DNA from: Lamellibrachia columna
Lineage: Eukaryota > Annelida > Polychaeta > Sabellida > Siboglinidae
Length of the DNA stretch: 64,000 nt
Assembly: GCA_963662155.1 (NCBI GenBank)
Contig: OY759273.1
Location: 24,065,036 to 24,129,035, forward strand
Reading direction: 5' to 3'
Shown piece by piece: positions 38,901 through 46,216 of the stretch. A program made the position numbers and the translations under genes. The notes under the pieces are model-generated. The model did no database searches. It had not been told where the DNA came from and was given only the letters and a program-made list of their open reading frames with translations. The first letter of the stretch is position 1; the number at the start of each line of letters is the position of its first letter.

Positions 38901-41900
38901 CCCACCTGGAAGACTAGGAAACAGAACCAATTAGTGCCACAGTGGGACACCGCAGTGGAACACCAGCCCTGGCTCTCACATCCTGGTTGTCCTGATCCCA
39001 CTTCCCAAGGCATGGGTGGGCTGTCATGGACAATCTTCTCAGGCTGACCACTTCCTGCTGCAGTAACTAACGCCAGGGTGTTTCATCTTTCACCAAAGCC
39101 ACTTTTTATGAAAAATGTGGGCCTCGATCCTACGCTAGTGTTTTTCCAGTTTGTATTCTGCCAAGATTAACGTAATTCCCTATACCAGTCGTCCACAAAT
39201 ATATTATACCCACTACACTGCTTAGTTGTGAAAACTGCCAACCACCCAACTTTCATACAATGAGACCTCTCTCAATCTGAGTCATGCGGTCAACCCCAAT
39301 GTAGAATTTGTACGGACATCGTAGGAGCAAACCACTGAAGTAAATATGATTAACAATACTTCCCAGCTTGCACTCCGGCACTATGAAATTATTTTTTACC
39401 TTTTGGTCGTCAAATTTTTTTGAAAAAAGGTTCAAAAGTAGTCCAGCTCCATCCACTATATCACAAGGCTATTCATACTTTCACAAGTTACCAAATCTAA
39501 CGATCAAACTCAAGCCAAGAAGACTACACACTTGACTTTATTTATTAAACTGACTGCCTATATTCCTTAAACTATTCACACACTGCAGATATGAACATCA
39601 GTTAACCTGCTTCGTGATGGACCCCAAAAAATCAAGGAGGACGTTTTTTTGACATGTGACTACTCACGTGGTTGATGACATTTGACTGCTTCTCAAGTCT
39701 TCTAGCTGCGGACTAGAACTCGTGTGATGATGGAGTTCATTTGACTCCTCAAAGTCGGGCGTTGATGGCGCAGTATGGACATTATGACTACAACATACAA
39801 CATGACCGGGCATTGCATTATGGGCTAGACAAAAACAGAACATTGTAAGGGGTCATCTCAGAACATCAATGTCCTACCACACGCAAATGAAATAACTTTC
39901 ATCTGACCTCAGCCCCCCCAGATGAAAGTTTGTAAACATTGATATGATGATATCAGTCAATTTACATCGATTCACACTCTACCAATTGCCTATGTGCATT
40001 AACTTTGAATAACAATATTTTCAACATGTCACATTTGGTGATCCCAAAATTGTAGGTTGACAAAGCGTTTTCTTCGGTGTTGCCACTTTTGTGTGAGCGT
40101 ATCATGTGATGGAATAAAACGAAGAACGAAATGGTGCGATAATTTTTCTGTGTGCACGAACAAAGTGGGGGGCGCGAAAGTCCGAAGCGTAAAATATCGA
40201 TGTCCGTCAACAAACGAAACTGCCCCTGACCCCACTCCCCCCAAACGAAAGTAATATCATCTAAAATCTGACATTGATGTTCTAAGATGACCCTTAAGCA
40301 CTGCACAATTTACATACTCAGAACCTGTTTCCTACATATGCATACACACACATAGATGTTTTCACAATACCTATCTGAGAATATGTGTATAATAAATTAA
40401 CAAAACATTTATAATATTTATAAACAAAACAATACATAATATTATATATAAAACAATGTATTTGTGTGTGTGTGTGTGCGTGTGTGCGTGCGTGCATTTG
40501 ACACAATATAATGAACTCGTCGAACTTTTGTCAATGCAGCATGATGCTATAACTATGTGGTATCTAGACAAAGTCAAAAATCCAACGCAGAGTTAGTTCA
40601 GGGCCCGCGTGTCCACATGGTATGTCCCAGGCACTGCAGGTAAAATTTAAGGGGAAGCATTGTTCATTCACTCATTTGCGTGCGCATTTGTTACTATTCA
40701 AACAAGAGGTTTATCAATTGATGTCTCCTTATCATTATAATAATTAGCATAGTTATATTAAAACTGCATAAAAATAGTAATATCACCATGTCACACGATA
40801 ATCTACAAGCTTAATATCTCACTCTAACAAAGCACCCAGTGTCAAGCACTGAGGACGTTGAGAAAGGTTAATGATAGGTAACTATGAAACTTTAATGAGG
40901 CTGCTATTGAAATAGTTACACCAGCTACACATGCAACTGAATACTTAAGGTTAATACACTCTCATTGGATCCCAACGTCACGCTTGGCAAACCAACATCA
41001 TCGTATGACGAGTAGGTACATAATATTAAGTAAACTGGTGGAGAGACCCCCACGATGGCACTTGAACGTAACAGTGCCTTAACCCATAACAAAACAGAGG
41101 CAGCACACATTGTTTCTTCAAAATCAGGATAAAAACTAAAATATTAGTAGTAAAGTAGTAAAAGTAGTAAATGACCAAATGTCACCATCAGATGAGTATT
41201 TTGATTTTTTTTAAATTTTCTTTTCAGAAGTGGAATTTGTGCTGACAAAGTGTGATTTTGTATACATGTAATAAAAAAGAACTTTGACACTTTTAATTCA
41301 TGTACCGGTATGAGCATGATAATGACCTGTACATTACATGAGCATGTAATCCAAATGTTTATATGTTTGTACGTTTGTACGTACAGTATGCATAAAATAA
41401 AATATTTTTAAACCTACCCTGTTTACAAACTGGCAGAAACACTTGATGATACAAAAGTTATAAATAGGAACGTCATGTGTTTATATATTATTATTATGTG
41501 CTCAAGTGTATTGCCTATTGGATATGCATACATACAGTATTTATAACTTGGACATTCTACCATGGATGTTGGTAAAGTAATTACTAGTGTTTTCACAGTT
41601 CCTGGTCTGGAATCAGGTACTGCAGGTCTCATTAGGTACTGCGGGTCTCATTAGGTACCGCAGGTCTTATTAGGTACTACGGGTCTCATTAGGTACTGTG
41701 GGTCTCATTAGGTACCGCATGGTCTTGGTTCTACACTATAACAAACCTGGAACCATCACAACGCTAGTTATCGGTAATAAAGTCACACATTCCTGGTATT
41801 CTGTATCTAATGTTCATTCTCCACTTGTTGACAATAGCACGATGACGCCAACTCAAATTCTGTAGTTTCTTGTCTTGAAATAAATTTTTCAGTCACGTTG

Positions 41901-42460
41901 TTGCTTGTGATTGAAATTTGTTTTATTCTCTGTGCATTTAGCAAAATTAGGATTGTTCCTCTCTCCCCTCTTTCAAGAGTTGACCACTCCCAGTCTCCAA
42001 GACTGGAACCCTGGTGGATCCGTACCTTGAATAAATGGTTATTGAGAACCGAGAACCATACAGACCCATGAAAAACTGTGACAGTGCTAGTAATTAGGTT
42101 TGTGGTGGTTAATGACTTAATAAAAAATGGAAGAGCTGAGGGAGGAAGTGGGTGTGAAACTGGGAGTTTTAGGAGGAAGCTGGTGAAGAGCCGGTGTGAG
42201 TAAAGTGACCCCCATAGAAAAGTGACCCCCTTTATTGAATTTTGACCCCTACTGCTAGTTATTGATTGTTTAGACAGCAATTTAAAAATAATGTAGGTAT
42301 GTATGTATGTCAGTTTGATATACGTTCTTATTAAGTTATAACATAACTTTTAGGATTGGGTCACAATACAATGGGCACATTTCTATAGAAAAGTGACCCC
42401 TAGAGAATGTTGACCCTGTTACTAGTTATTTATTGGACGGGACTTCAATTTAAGTATAAC

Positions 42461-42491
<31 letters not shown>

Positions 42492-44304
42492 TGTATGTAT
42501 GTATGTATGTATGTATGTATGTATGTATGTTTGTATGTATGTATGTATGTATGTATGTATGTATGTATGTATGTATGTATGTATGTATGTATGTATGTTT
42601 GGCATACATTATTTTTCTATTTTGGGTTTGTATGTAGCATGTTAAAATATGTTTTATGCACAAGAATGACTCACATAAAAACAAATTAACAACACTATTA
42701 ATCAGAATTAATTAAAATGAATTGTATTAACTATACCAATGTAAGGCAGGTTTATGCATGAATTTAATATATTTAACTAAATTAATAAATTCCAAATGAT
42801 TATATTACATTGGGACTGTGGTATGTTTTATGTAAACGGTGAACAACTTCATAACAATTATTATCTAATTATCCCCATTTATGTATCATGTAGTTAGATA
42901 TATGCTATTAATCAACCTAAATGTGTCACCAAACTCCTAACCACTTATTGTATTTTAACATACTTTTTTAAGATGGGGGTCAAATTTCTATTGTGGGGGT
43001 CACAATTCAATGGGCATGTTGCTAAAGAAAGCTCGAATTCGCATATTAAACCTGCATCGAGCGCTTATTGCTCCCTTTATTCGCAAGATGGCGACAGTTA
43101 AAGCAAGGTAAATATATATACGAATTCAAGCATCGATAAAGCTGATTAAATGTGTTTATGCACAACATGGTTAATAATAATTTACAATTCAGTATGCATT
43201 GTGCACGGTTACTGTACAAATTGCAGATCAGTATGCATTGTGCATGGTTCCTATACATACTATATGTTATAATGGCGACGAGGTAGGCCCTTAATTAGCT
43301 ATCAGTGTCACCATCTTGCGATTAAAAGGGGCAAGATGGCGCTCAGTGCAGGTTAAATATGTGAATCTGAGCTTCAAAAAAAAGTTATTAAATGTGTTCT
43401 TACGCACATGTTTAATAATTTACATGTCCTGTAGTTCAGTATGCATTGTGCACGGCTACTGTACAAATTTAATGTTAATAACGTCAAAATCGAGGTGGGT
43501 CCGGATTATGAATGCTGAATCTCGATAATGATGCTGGTTGGCTGTTGGAGCTTCACGAGAACAAAATGGAGTGGTGACAGTGGGTAACAACAAGAACACG
43601 CCTCTGAGGCCTGCCTCTCTTATCAACAAGTTCACGAAGGCGAGTGAGAGTCTGATAACGGAGACTAAATCGAAACACGACAGTCACAACAGAAATAAAT
43701 AAGCAGTACGAGGAACAATTAATGTTATAATTAGTACCAGTAGGAAAACTAACTTGTTTGAAATGACTGTAATAATGTTTACAGTTACATAGTTACATTA
43801 CAATCAATACTGACAACAGCTCGGGCCTTGGGCTTGGCCCCCCCACCAGCCTTCCATTGCCTTGTGTCGTGACTGTTATAACCGACTATTCTAATCACGT
43901 GAATCACTGAATGGGCATAACAAAGAACGTATAGCACAATATATCATTGTACCAAACTACAATGACGCACGTCCACGTCGCCTACTAAAATAAATGTCAC
44001 GAATCGTGCGCAGGCCGTAGTAGCTTGTAAACATTGCGGTGTTATTCCACAAGCATGGCCATGCCCATGCCATGGACTATGTCTACGGAGGCAATAAAGG
44101 CAAGGCCAAGGCTGAGCGACAGGCGCACCCTTCAGCCAAACGTACCAGGGGCAATGTAATGACACGAAGAATTAGATGTTTATACTGCAATAGCTAGAAA
44201 ATCAACAACAAAAATATTTTAACCGCAAACAACGGAAGACATAATGCAAGGACTAGGCCCGAGTCACGAACCAATAACACATACTCACCGAGTCCGAGTC
44301 ATGT
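17788..44304 (-). CDS. GRAMD2: GRAM domain-containing protein, GRAMD2/GRAMD3-like (12 coding exons)
   Basis: Spliced model: 44291-44304, 39668-39787, 26718-26763, 25882-25957, 24519-24622, 23768-23857, 22534-22611, 21753-21815, 20669-20906, 19659-19716, 18954-18995, 17788-17941. It totals 1083 bases: 360 residues plus stop. All introns are GT-AG and all phases agree. The GRAM domain spans about residues 69-176, with family blocks GDILLQGYLYISPNWFCF (93-110), a run of IPNAI and SLLSRDSTFKLM (155-166). A Ser/Thr/Asp-rich linker (177-276) and a short Cys-rich segment (KCFCCGK) follow. A single transmembrane helix lies near 302-323, with a short tail. There is no VASt sterol-transfer domain, unlike GRAMD1/Aster proteins. 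Length fits GRAMD2-type proteins (about 350-430). In vertebrates these sit in the ER and bind phosphoinositides at plasma-membrane contacts; the same role is inferred here. Exons 1 and 2 are less certain than 3-12. Confidence 0.87.
18050..18355. repeat. Imperfect AT-rich tandem repeat in intron 11
   Basis: About four degenerate units of roughly 65-75 bases built on ACAACTAAAAGTATAC, GGAATTAAATA and AATAATAAATTAAA. Confidence 0.6.
18363..18533. mobile_element. Penelope-like terminal relic, inverted pair
   Basis: The minus strand of 18363-18440 reads AAGAAAATCGCAGATAGTGC then AGTCGAAATTTC. This resembles the Penelope terminus at 4243-4280 (AAGAAGATTGCTGATAGCAG, TTGAAACGTC). A partial plus-strand counterpart, CTAATGAAGATCGCAG, follows near 18508. 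No coding part is left. Confidence 0.35.
18954..18995 (-). CDS. GRAMD2: GRAM gene exon 11: start of transmembrane helix
   Basis: 42-base exon between acceptor TTGTTTGCAG and donor GTAAGT. Codes for MPRTKLFLAVCTI plus split codons at both ends. It is recognised because it joins in phase and begins the membrane helix. Confidence 0.82.
19350..19560. repeat. Dispersed repeat of unknown class, copy 1
   Basis: Shares GTCCAGCTCCAT, CAATCTAACGATCAA, AAACTATTC and ACAGATCTGAACAT with 39430-39655, and parts with 31740-31960. It lies in intron 10, about 100 bases downstream of the exon 10 donor. Confidence 0.6.
19659..19716 (-). CDS. GRAMD2: GRAM gene exon 10
   Basis: 58-base exon between CTGTTGCAG and donor GTTAGT. 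In frame it reads C-F-C-C-G-K-P-Q-Q-L-V-G-R-L-V-S-E-V-Q, a Cys-rich patch then an amphipathic stretch before the membrane helix. The other two frames would break the join to exon 11. Confidence 0.8.
19770..19993. repeat. 11-12 bp degenerate tandem repeat (TCATTTAATGTC-like) in intron 9
   Basis: Repeated TCATTTAGTGTC/TCATTCAGTGTC units. A plus-strand frame through it is a repeat artefact. Confidence 0.75.
20200..20645 (-). mobile_element. CR1-like LINE 3' end, degraded copy
   Basis: Parallel to 16870-17400 with many substitutions and small deletions. Recognisable blocks: CCGAGAGTCCAAC, TTTACACTACTAGCATTAAC, CATTTATCACCCTCTGTGAG and TTAAGTTTGAAGAACATA. It lies directly downstream of exon 9. 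Confidence 0.8.
20669..20906 (-). CDS. GRAMD2: GRAM gene exon 9: acidic Ser/Thr linker
   Basis: 238-base exon; acceptor TTGTTTGCAG and donor AAAT|GTGAGC. Codes for residues 198-276, beginning D-Y-S-L-A-D-S-S-N-E-G. It is rich in S, T and D (STDTYSLGSTDINQSTCDIF) and ends V-H-S-K-W-K. Possible phosphorylation-rich cytosolic linker between GRAM domain and membrane anchor. Confidence 0.85.
20959..21101. repeat. 20-bp tandem repeat with CTCF-like core, seven copies
   Basis: The unit is GGCATAGTCTGCCATCTGGT. CCATCTGGTGGCA recurs seven times and resembles the CTCF core CCASYAGRKGGCRS with two mismatches. In intron 8. Confidence 0.9.
21405..21462 (-). mobile_element. SINE-like fragment, copy C
   Basis: CTTTCTAAAGACACAGGCAA followed by AGTGGGGTAAACGA matches the core shared by copies A, B and D. 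Short fragment inside intron 8. Confidence 0.5.
21472..21532. repeat. 16-bp tandem repeat with palindromic core
   Basis: Roughly four units of GTCACCGGGTGACACA. GTCACC/GGTGAC is self-complementary, so units can pair with themselves. Confidence 0.75.
21753..21815 (-). CDS. GRAMD2: GRAM gene exon 8
   Basis: 63-base phase-0 exon; acceptor TTTGCTGTAG and donor CCCA|GTAAGT. Codes V-E-L-E-P-E-P-K-S-I-D-I-V-I-G-E-S-D-T-N-P, an acidic stretch just after the GRAM domain. It is symmetric in phase and could be skipped without a frameshift. Confidence 0.83.
22534..22611 (-). CDS. GRAMD2: GRAM gene exon 7: GRAM domain signature
   Basis: 78-base phase-0 exon; acceptor TTCATTGTAG and donor GTAAGC. Codes YVFGSLLSRDSTFKLMCSVW and then Q-K-T-Y-V-E. 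The S-L-L-S-R-D-S-T-F-K-L block is diagnostic for the GRAMD family. Confidence 0.93.
22985..23430. repeat. 15-bp G-rich minisatellite in intron 6
   Basis: The unit is GGTGGTGGAGACGGG, with variants GGTGGTTGACACGGG and GGTGGCGG. About 29 copies. Frames on both strands are open because the period is a multiple of three, so the long Pro/His/Ser/Thr frame is not a gene. The plus strand has dense GG runs that could form weak two-tier G-quadruplexes. Confidence 0.95.
23545..23745. repeat. 20-21 bp minisatellite in intron 6
   Basis: Units of GGACATAGTGGACGATCC and GGACATAGTGGGACGATCCA, about nine to ten copies, unrelated to the array 115 bases away. Confidence 0.9.
23768..23857 (-). CDS. GRAMD2: GRAM gene exon 6
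   Basis: 90-base phase-0 exon; acceptor TAGATACAG and donor CAAG|GTACTT. Codes I-P-V-N-K-V-L-N-I-M-R-Q-R-T-A-F-I-I-P-N then A-I-G-V-V-T-A-Q-D-K. It carries the central GRAM strand with the conserved (I/V)PNAI. Confidence 0.92.
23884..24356. repeat. 20-bp minisatellite in intron 5
   Basis: The unit is GGTGGAATGTGTGACGATGT with variants (TTACGATGT, AAAGTG); about 24 copies. A short GTGCGTGC tract follows at 24362-24415. Confidence 0.95.
24519..24622 (-). CDS. GRAMD2: GRAM gene exon 5: N-terminal half of GRAM domain
   Basis: 104-base exon; acceptor TTTCACTGCAG and donor AAATG|GTGAGT. Codes S-C-S-C-A-F-F-G-D-I-L-L-Q-G-Y-L-Y-I-S-P then N-W-F-C-F-Y-T-K. The ILLQG-x-LY-x-S-x-NW-x-CF pattern identifies the family. 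Confidence 0.93.
25882..25957 (-). CDS. GRAMD2: GRAM gene exon 4: basic segment leading into GRAM domain
   Basis: 76-base exon; acceptor CTTTGTTCAG and donor AAAT|GTGAGT. Codes M-H-H-K-T-R-S-R-K-F-H-K-V-F-K-N-I-P-A-E then E-E-V-I-K. K-F-H-K-x-F-x-x-I-P matches the entry to the GRAM domain in related proteins. The internal Met could serve as an alternative start. Confidence 0.88.
26100..26300. repeat. (TGG)n/(GTG)n and (GAT)n simple repeats in intron 3
   Basis: GTGGTGGTGG-rich sequence at 26127-26215 and ATGATGATG at 26281-26299. Confidence 0.85.
26463..26585. repeat. 20-bp tandem repeat, six copies, in intron 3
   Basis: CACTGGCTTCCTTACAATCA repeated six times with almost no divergence, so it expanded recently. 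Confidence 0.97.
26718..26763 (-). CDS. GRAMD2: GRAM gene exon 3
   Basis: 46-base exon; acceptor TGGTTGTAG and donor AAAG|GTGAGT. Codes R-S-T-T-A-S-S-L-Q-P-K-S-P-T-K after one base that completes the previous codon. A short Ser/Thr/Pro segment in frame with exon 4. Confidence 0.78.
26764..28992. other. Intron 2 sequence, mostly without recognised elements
   Basis: It contains a direct duplication at about 27584-27700 (GTAAACACACTTCTACAATC twice, 59 bases apart) and a 12-bp tandem repeat ATGACCTTATCC, four copies, at 28511-28559. The rest shows only short frames. Confidence 0.5.
28993..30326. mobile_element. hAT-like non-autonomous transposon, interrupted by a LINE fragment
   Basis: The left end is CAGTGGATGGGTCAAGTAC and the right end, on the minus strand, is CAGGGATGGGTTCAAGTACT. 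The flanking 8-mers AATATCCC (28985-28992) and ACATTCCC (30327-30334) look like a worn 8-bp target duplication, the hAT length. The interior has many AAGTACTT/CAAGTCC repeats on both sides and no transposase. The CR1-like fragment 29737-30269 lies inside. Confidence 0.65.
29737..30269 (+). mobile_element. CR1-like LINE 3' end, copy 2, nested in the hAT-like element
   Basis: Contains [20 protein letters not shown], a frame break at about 29922, and then the frame from 29929 to 30171 with SQRVINEWNKLPND and FKNRIDRYLIRAGYT. The 3' end is GGGATGGCAATCTTGTTAAA. It is closely similar to 16870-17400. 5'-truncated. Confidence 0.85.
30335..32726. other. Intron 2 sequence with few recognised elements
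   Basis: Only the partial dispersed repeat near 31740-31960 is recognised. No exon-like frames with good splice sites were found. Confidence 0.45.
31740..31960. repeat. Dispersed repeat of unknown class, partial copy
   Basis: Shares ACGATCTAACGATCAA, AAACTATTC and nearby spacing with 19350-19560 and 39430-39655. More diverged than the other two. Confidence 0.4.
32727..33582. mobile_element. pogo/Tigger-like non-autonomous transposon, copy 2 (3' truncated)
   Basis: Begins CAGTCAAGCCTTGGTATAAT after TA at 32725. It follows copy 1 (6234-7200) closely: TCTGCCACCAGGGAG, GCAGCGTAAAACAAACAACA and TTTCTTGAGAATTGTCAAAG. The right terminal repeat is absent, so the copy is broken near 33582. Confidence 0.75.
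33583..35354. other. Intron 2 sequence; small ATTACAATTACC repeat
   Basis: At about 34430-34545 there is a degenerate ACAATTACCAATT repeat. No supported gene otherwise. Confidence 0.45.
35355..36047. repeat. 37-bp minisatellite, about 18 copies
   Basis: The unit is built from CCCAGTCAATAGGGCTGTGG and CTCACTATCAGCTCAAA. Copies differ mainly by AATAGG/AGTAGG/ACTAGG, with a truncated last unit. In intron 2. Confidence 0.97.
36048..39429. other. Intron 2 sequence with a small inverted repeat, tRNA-like head and one Ser-rich frame
   Basis: GTAACTACCA at 36569-36578 pairs with TGGTAGTTAC at 36591-36600. A 91-codon plus-strand frame at 38298-38573 is Ser/Thr-rich but has no other support. Confidence 0.4.
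36618..36690 (-). mobile_element. tRNA-derived SINE head
   Basis: The minus strand reads GTCGAGTGGCTCAGCGGACT, containing TGGCTCAGCGG, a good Pol III A-box. It is followed by CCAGTTGGTCCCTTCT, and CCAGTTGGTCCC also occurs in SINE copy A. No clear B-box, so it is not a functional tRNA. Confidence 0.35.
39430..39655. repeat. Dispersed repeat of unknown class, copy 2
   Basis: Shares GTCCAGCTCCAT, AAATCTAACGATCAA, TTTATTAAACTGACTGC and AGATATGAACAT with 19350-19560. It ends a few bases from the donor side of GRAM gene exon 2. Confidence 0.6.
39668..39787 (-). CDS. GRAMD2: GRAM gene exon 2 (possible cassette exon)
   Basis: 120-base exon; acceptor TGTATGTTGTAG and donor CCAC|GTGAGT. In the only open frame it codes H-N-V-H-T-A-P-S-T-P-D-F-E-E-S-N-E-L-H-H, then a run ending S-S-Q-M-S-S-T. 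Phase is 2 on both sides, so it fits exons 1 and 3 and could also be skipped in frame. Acidic/Ser-rich, as in N-termini of related proteins. Confidence 0.7.
40460..40690. repeat. Dispersed repeat with attached (GT/GCGT)n, copy 1
   Basis: A (TG)n/(CGTG)n tract leads into GAACTCGTCGAACTTTTGTC, GCAGCATGATG and TAAGGGGAAGCATTGTTC. It matches 50915-51180, which has the same order and a preceding GCGT repeat. Confidence 0.7.
40700..41610. other. Intron 1 sequence without recognised elements
   Basis: AT-rich, with short frames only. Confidence 0.45.
41612..41722. repeat. 19-bp tandem repeat, about six copies
   Basis: The unit is ATTAGGTACTGCGGGTCTC with point variants (TACCGCAGG, TACTACGGG). In intron 1. 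Confidence 0.92.
42195..43035. mobile_element. Non-autonomous element with GTGACCCCC repeats at both ends
   Basis: The left part has GTGACCCCCATAGAAAAGTG, and a related block (ATAGAAAAGTGACCCCTAGA) recurs near 42384. The right part has GGGGGTCAAATTTC and GGGGGTCACAATTCAATGGG, the same theme in reverse. A (ATGT)n tract lies inside. No coding frame. Confidence 0.45.
42464..42598. repeat. (ATGT)n microsatellite
   Basis: About 33 copies of the tetranucleotide with a single TTGT variant. Met-Tyr-Val-Cys frames here are artefacts. Confidence 0.98.
43085..43475. repeat. Direct repeat pair, about 135 bases each
   Basis: Copies at about 43085-43222 and 43333-43470 share GCAAGATGGCG, TTAAATGTGTT, TTTACA, TTCAGTATGCATTGTGCACG and CTACTGTACAAATT. 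An inverted CACCATCTTGCG sits between them. Confidence 0.75.
44291..44304 (-). CDS. GRAMD2: GRAM gene exon 1, coding part with start codon
   Basis: ATG at 44302-44304 is followed by ACTCGGACTCG and the donor GTGAGT at 44285-44290. Codes M-T-R-T plus two bases that complete Arg with exon 2 or exon 3. The next upstream CpG-rich sequence would be 5' UTR and promoter. Chosen because donor and phase both fit and a CpG-rich promoter-like stretch follows. Confidence 0.6.
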
Positions 44305-44720
44305 GAAATGATAGCAGGATCGTTAATGATTCCTGGGCTGTGACCAGTTGTTGTGCTAAGCGCCCGCCACCTGTGTCACCTTAAGTTGCCGACGTTACGT
44401 AGCTACATATAGCACACATTTACATCTGACGTGTCGTTACCCGTCAACCGTATTTGTGACCCGAGAATCCGTTACGCGAGTGATGTCAGGTGACCGAGGC
44501 ATGTCGATAAACAACGCGATTTGATTAGTTCAAGAAAATCAGGTGGCAGGGCGTTGCTATGGAAACCGAGCGCGCGTGCTGTAATATCAATGGGCTGCTA
44601 CAGTGCGTGCCTGAAAAGTCTGCCAACCGGGTGAACGCTATCGCATGCCTGCGAAAGTATTCTATCCCTCGACGTTACGTAGTGCGTGTCAACTGAACAT
44701 TGTGACTGTGCCACGCGCAT
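44305..44720 (-). promoter_or_regulatory. CpG-rich promoter candidate of the GRAM gene
   Basis: CpG frequency is clearly higher than in the flanks. It contains two copies of GACGTTACGTAG (near 44389 and 44672), which resemble CREB/PAR-bZIP sites, and the X-box at 44553. No clear TATA box at the expected place. Confidence 0.5.
44553..44566 (+). promoter_or_regulatory. RFX X-box match
   Basis: GTTGCTATGGAAAC fits the RFX consensus RYYRYY-N(1-3)-RRNRAC at every position with a 2-base spacer. RFX factors act on ciliary and other genes. About 250 bases upstream of the proposed GRAM start codon. Confidence 0.55.
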
Positions 44721-45539
44721 TAAAGGTCGCTATAATCATTAACTGAACTATTATGCGACAATCAGTTGCTACGCAACAGCCAACAGTTCTTGACAATCAG
44801 TTAATTATCATAATATTATCTATCATCATAATGTATACATATGTTGTACCGTTCGTTCTTCACATTCTTTACTGTGCTAGTCACTGGCTGCTGGGCTTAT
44901 AGTTTTGGAATTTAAAATTGTCCAACGTGCCAGGTATGACCTACTACTTATTTTGTGGGAATTCTTCCGTACTTTCTATCTTTGGCTAAGTTTGTGAGGG
45001 GTGTGGCATGAAATAGGAGGTCCAGGTTCGTCCAGAAAATTTGTGGGAGGTGGGAGATAATAATTACTCTCAACAATGATGGGAGGCAAGAGGTTGGCCC
45101 CACAAACAGGTGGGATATGGGAAGTTGGCCCCTAAAACAGGTGAGCTGTTACTACCGATATAACTGTTTGCAATCAACATCAAAGCTAGGTATAGCCTCT
45201 AACAAAAAGCGTTTCTCGTTTCTCCCTAAAAGTGCAATTACAAGTTTATATCAAATATTTATCGATTTTTATTGTGTCTCAAAAGTCAAAGTATTTTATG
45301 ATGTTAATCGACCCGTCACAAGGTATATCGGGACAAAAATAATTCTTCGATCCGTCCTCGACTGCACGGTGGCGCCACCAACAATCACTTGAACTAACGT
45401 GTGGCGTCATTGGGTGATGAAATAATGGCATCCTTTCGTAATCGAGGAAGATAGTTCGCTGAAAGTGAACAACCTTGGACATGTACGTGTAGTTTGTGTG
45501 TACATAACATGTTACCAGCAACAACTATGCTATTCACAA

Positions 45540-46216
45540 GACATGTTTTGACCTCAGTACCAGAGCCTTAAGAAGACTTAACATTAAGAAGACTGGGACA
45601 CATATATCCGCATAGAGCAATATTAGTGGACTAGACACTTGCCACAGGAAGAGACACAACGTCGACCTATGTTCAGATGCCTATTTATACTGCTAAATGA
45701 ACAGATCGCAGACTGCCGGTACTCACCCATAGACGCCGTCAAGAAGAAGAAGCTATAGAAGGTTAAGGTCAAGCACAACCAACACCTCCCAGTATGGAGC
45801 GACCTCAGCCCAGAATCACCGCAGCGCCTGACTTAGCGCGACGGCCTTCTGGACCGAAACAGCATCCCTCCTTGAAACTGACACCACGGAGAAGAAACAG
45901 ACGGAGAAGAGAGTGGAGATTAACACACCAGAATCTTGTCTCGGACCCTACCACCGAACTTCCGGGTTTGACCTTCCTCGACGCCAGTGGATCGCCATCA
46001 ACCACCGCATCATAACTACGCATGGACGTTGCGGGCATCTGATGCACAATTGGCTCATCAAAGACACAGCACGATGCGAATGCTGCCATGACCGGCAAAC
46101 CGTTGACCACTTCGTCAACGACTGCAGCATATATGTCTGCATTTACTGGAGGAATCTCCGAGATTCACCCCGCTTCTGGACACGAACCACAGACAGTTTC
46201 TTATGCCTACATTGAA
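45540..46216 (+). pseudogene. LINE C-terminal relic with Cys/His knuckle
   Basis: Frames at 45794-46015 and 45913-46215 overlap by a shift. The second encodes F-D-L-P-R-R-Q-W-I-A-I-N-H-R, H-G-R-C-G-H-L-M-H-N-W and C-E-C-C-H-D-R-Q-T-V-D-H-F-V-N-D-C. This D-L-P-R-x-x-W ... C-x-C ... Q-T-x-x-H-x-V-x-x-C pattern is typical of the end of some non-LTR retrotransposon polyproteins. RT is absent. Disrupted. Confidence 0.65.

Noticed and set aside
41807..42280. 157-codon minus-strand frame
   Set aside because: Part of it covers the GTGACCCCC element and the rest has no recognisable domain or splice support. Length alone is not enough.
45117..45392. 91-codon plus-strand frame
   Set aside because: No promoter, splice or domain evidence. 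Consistent with a chance frame.
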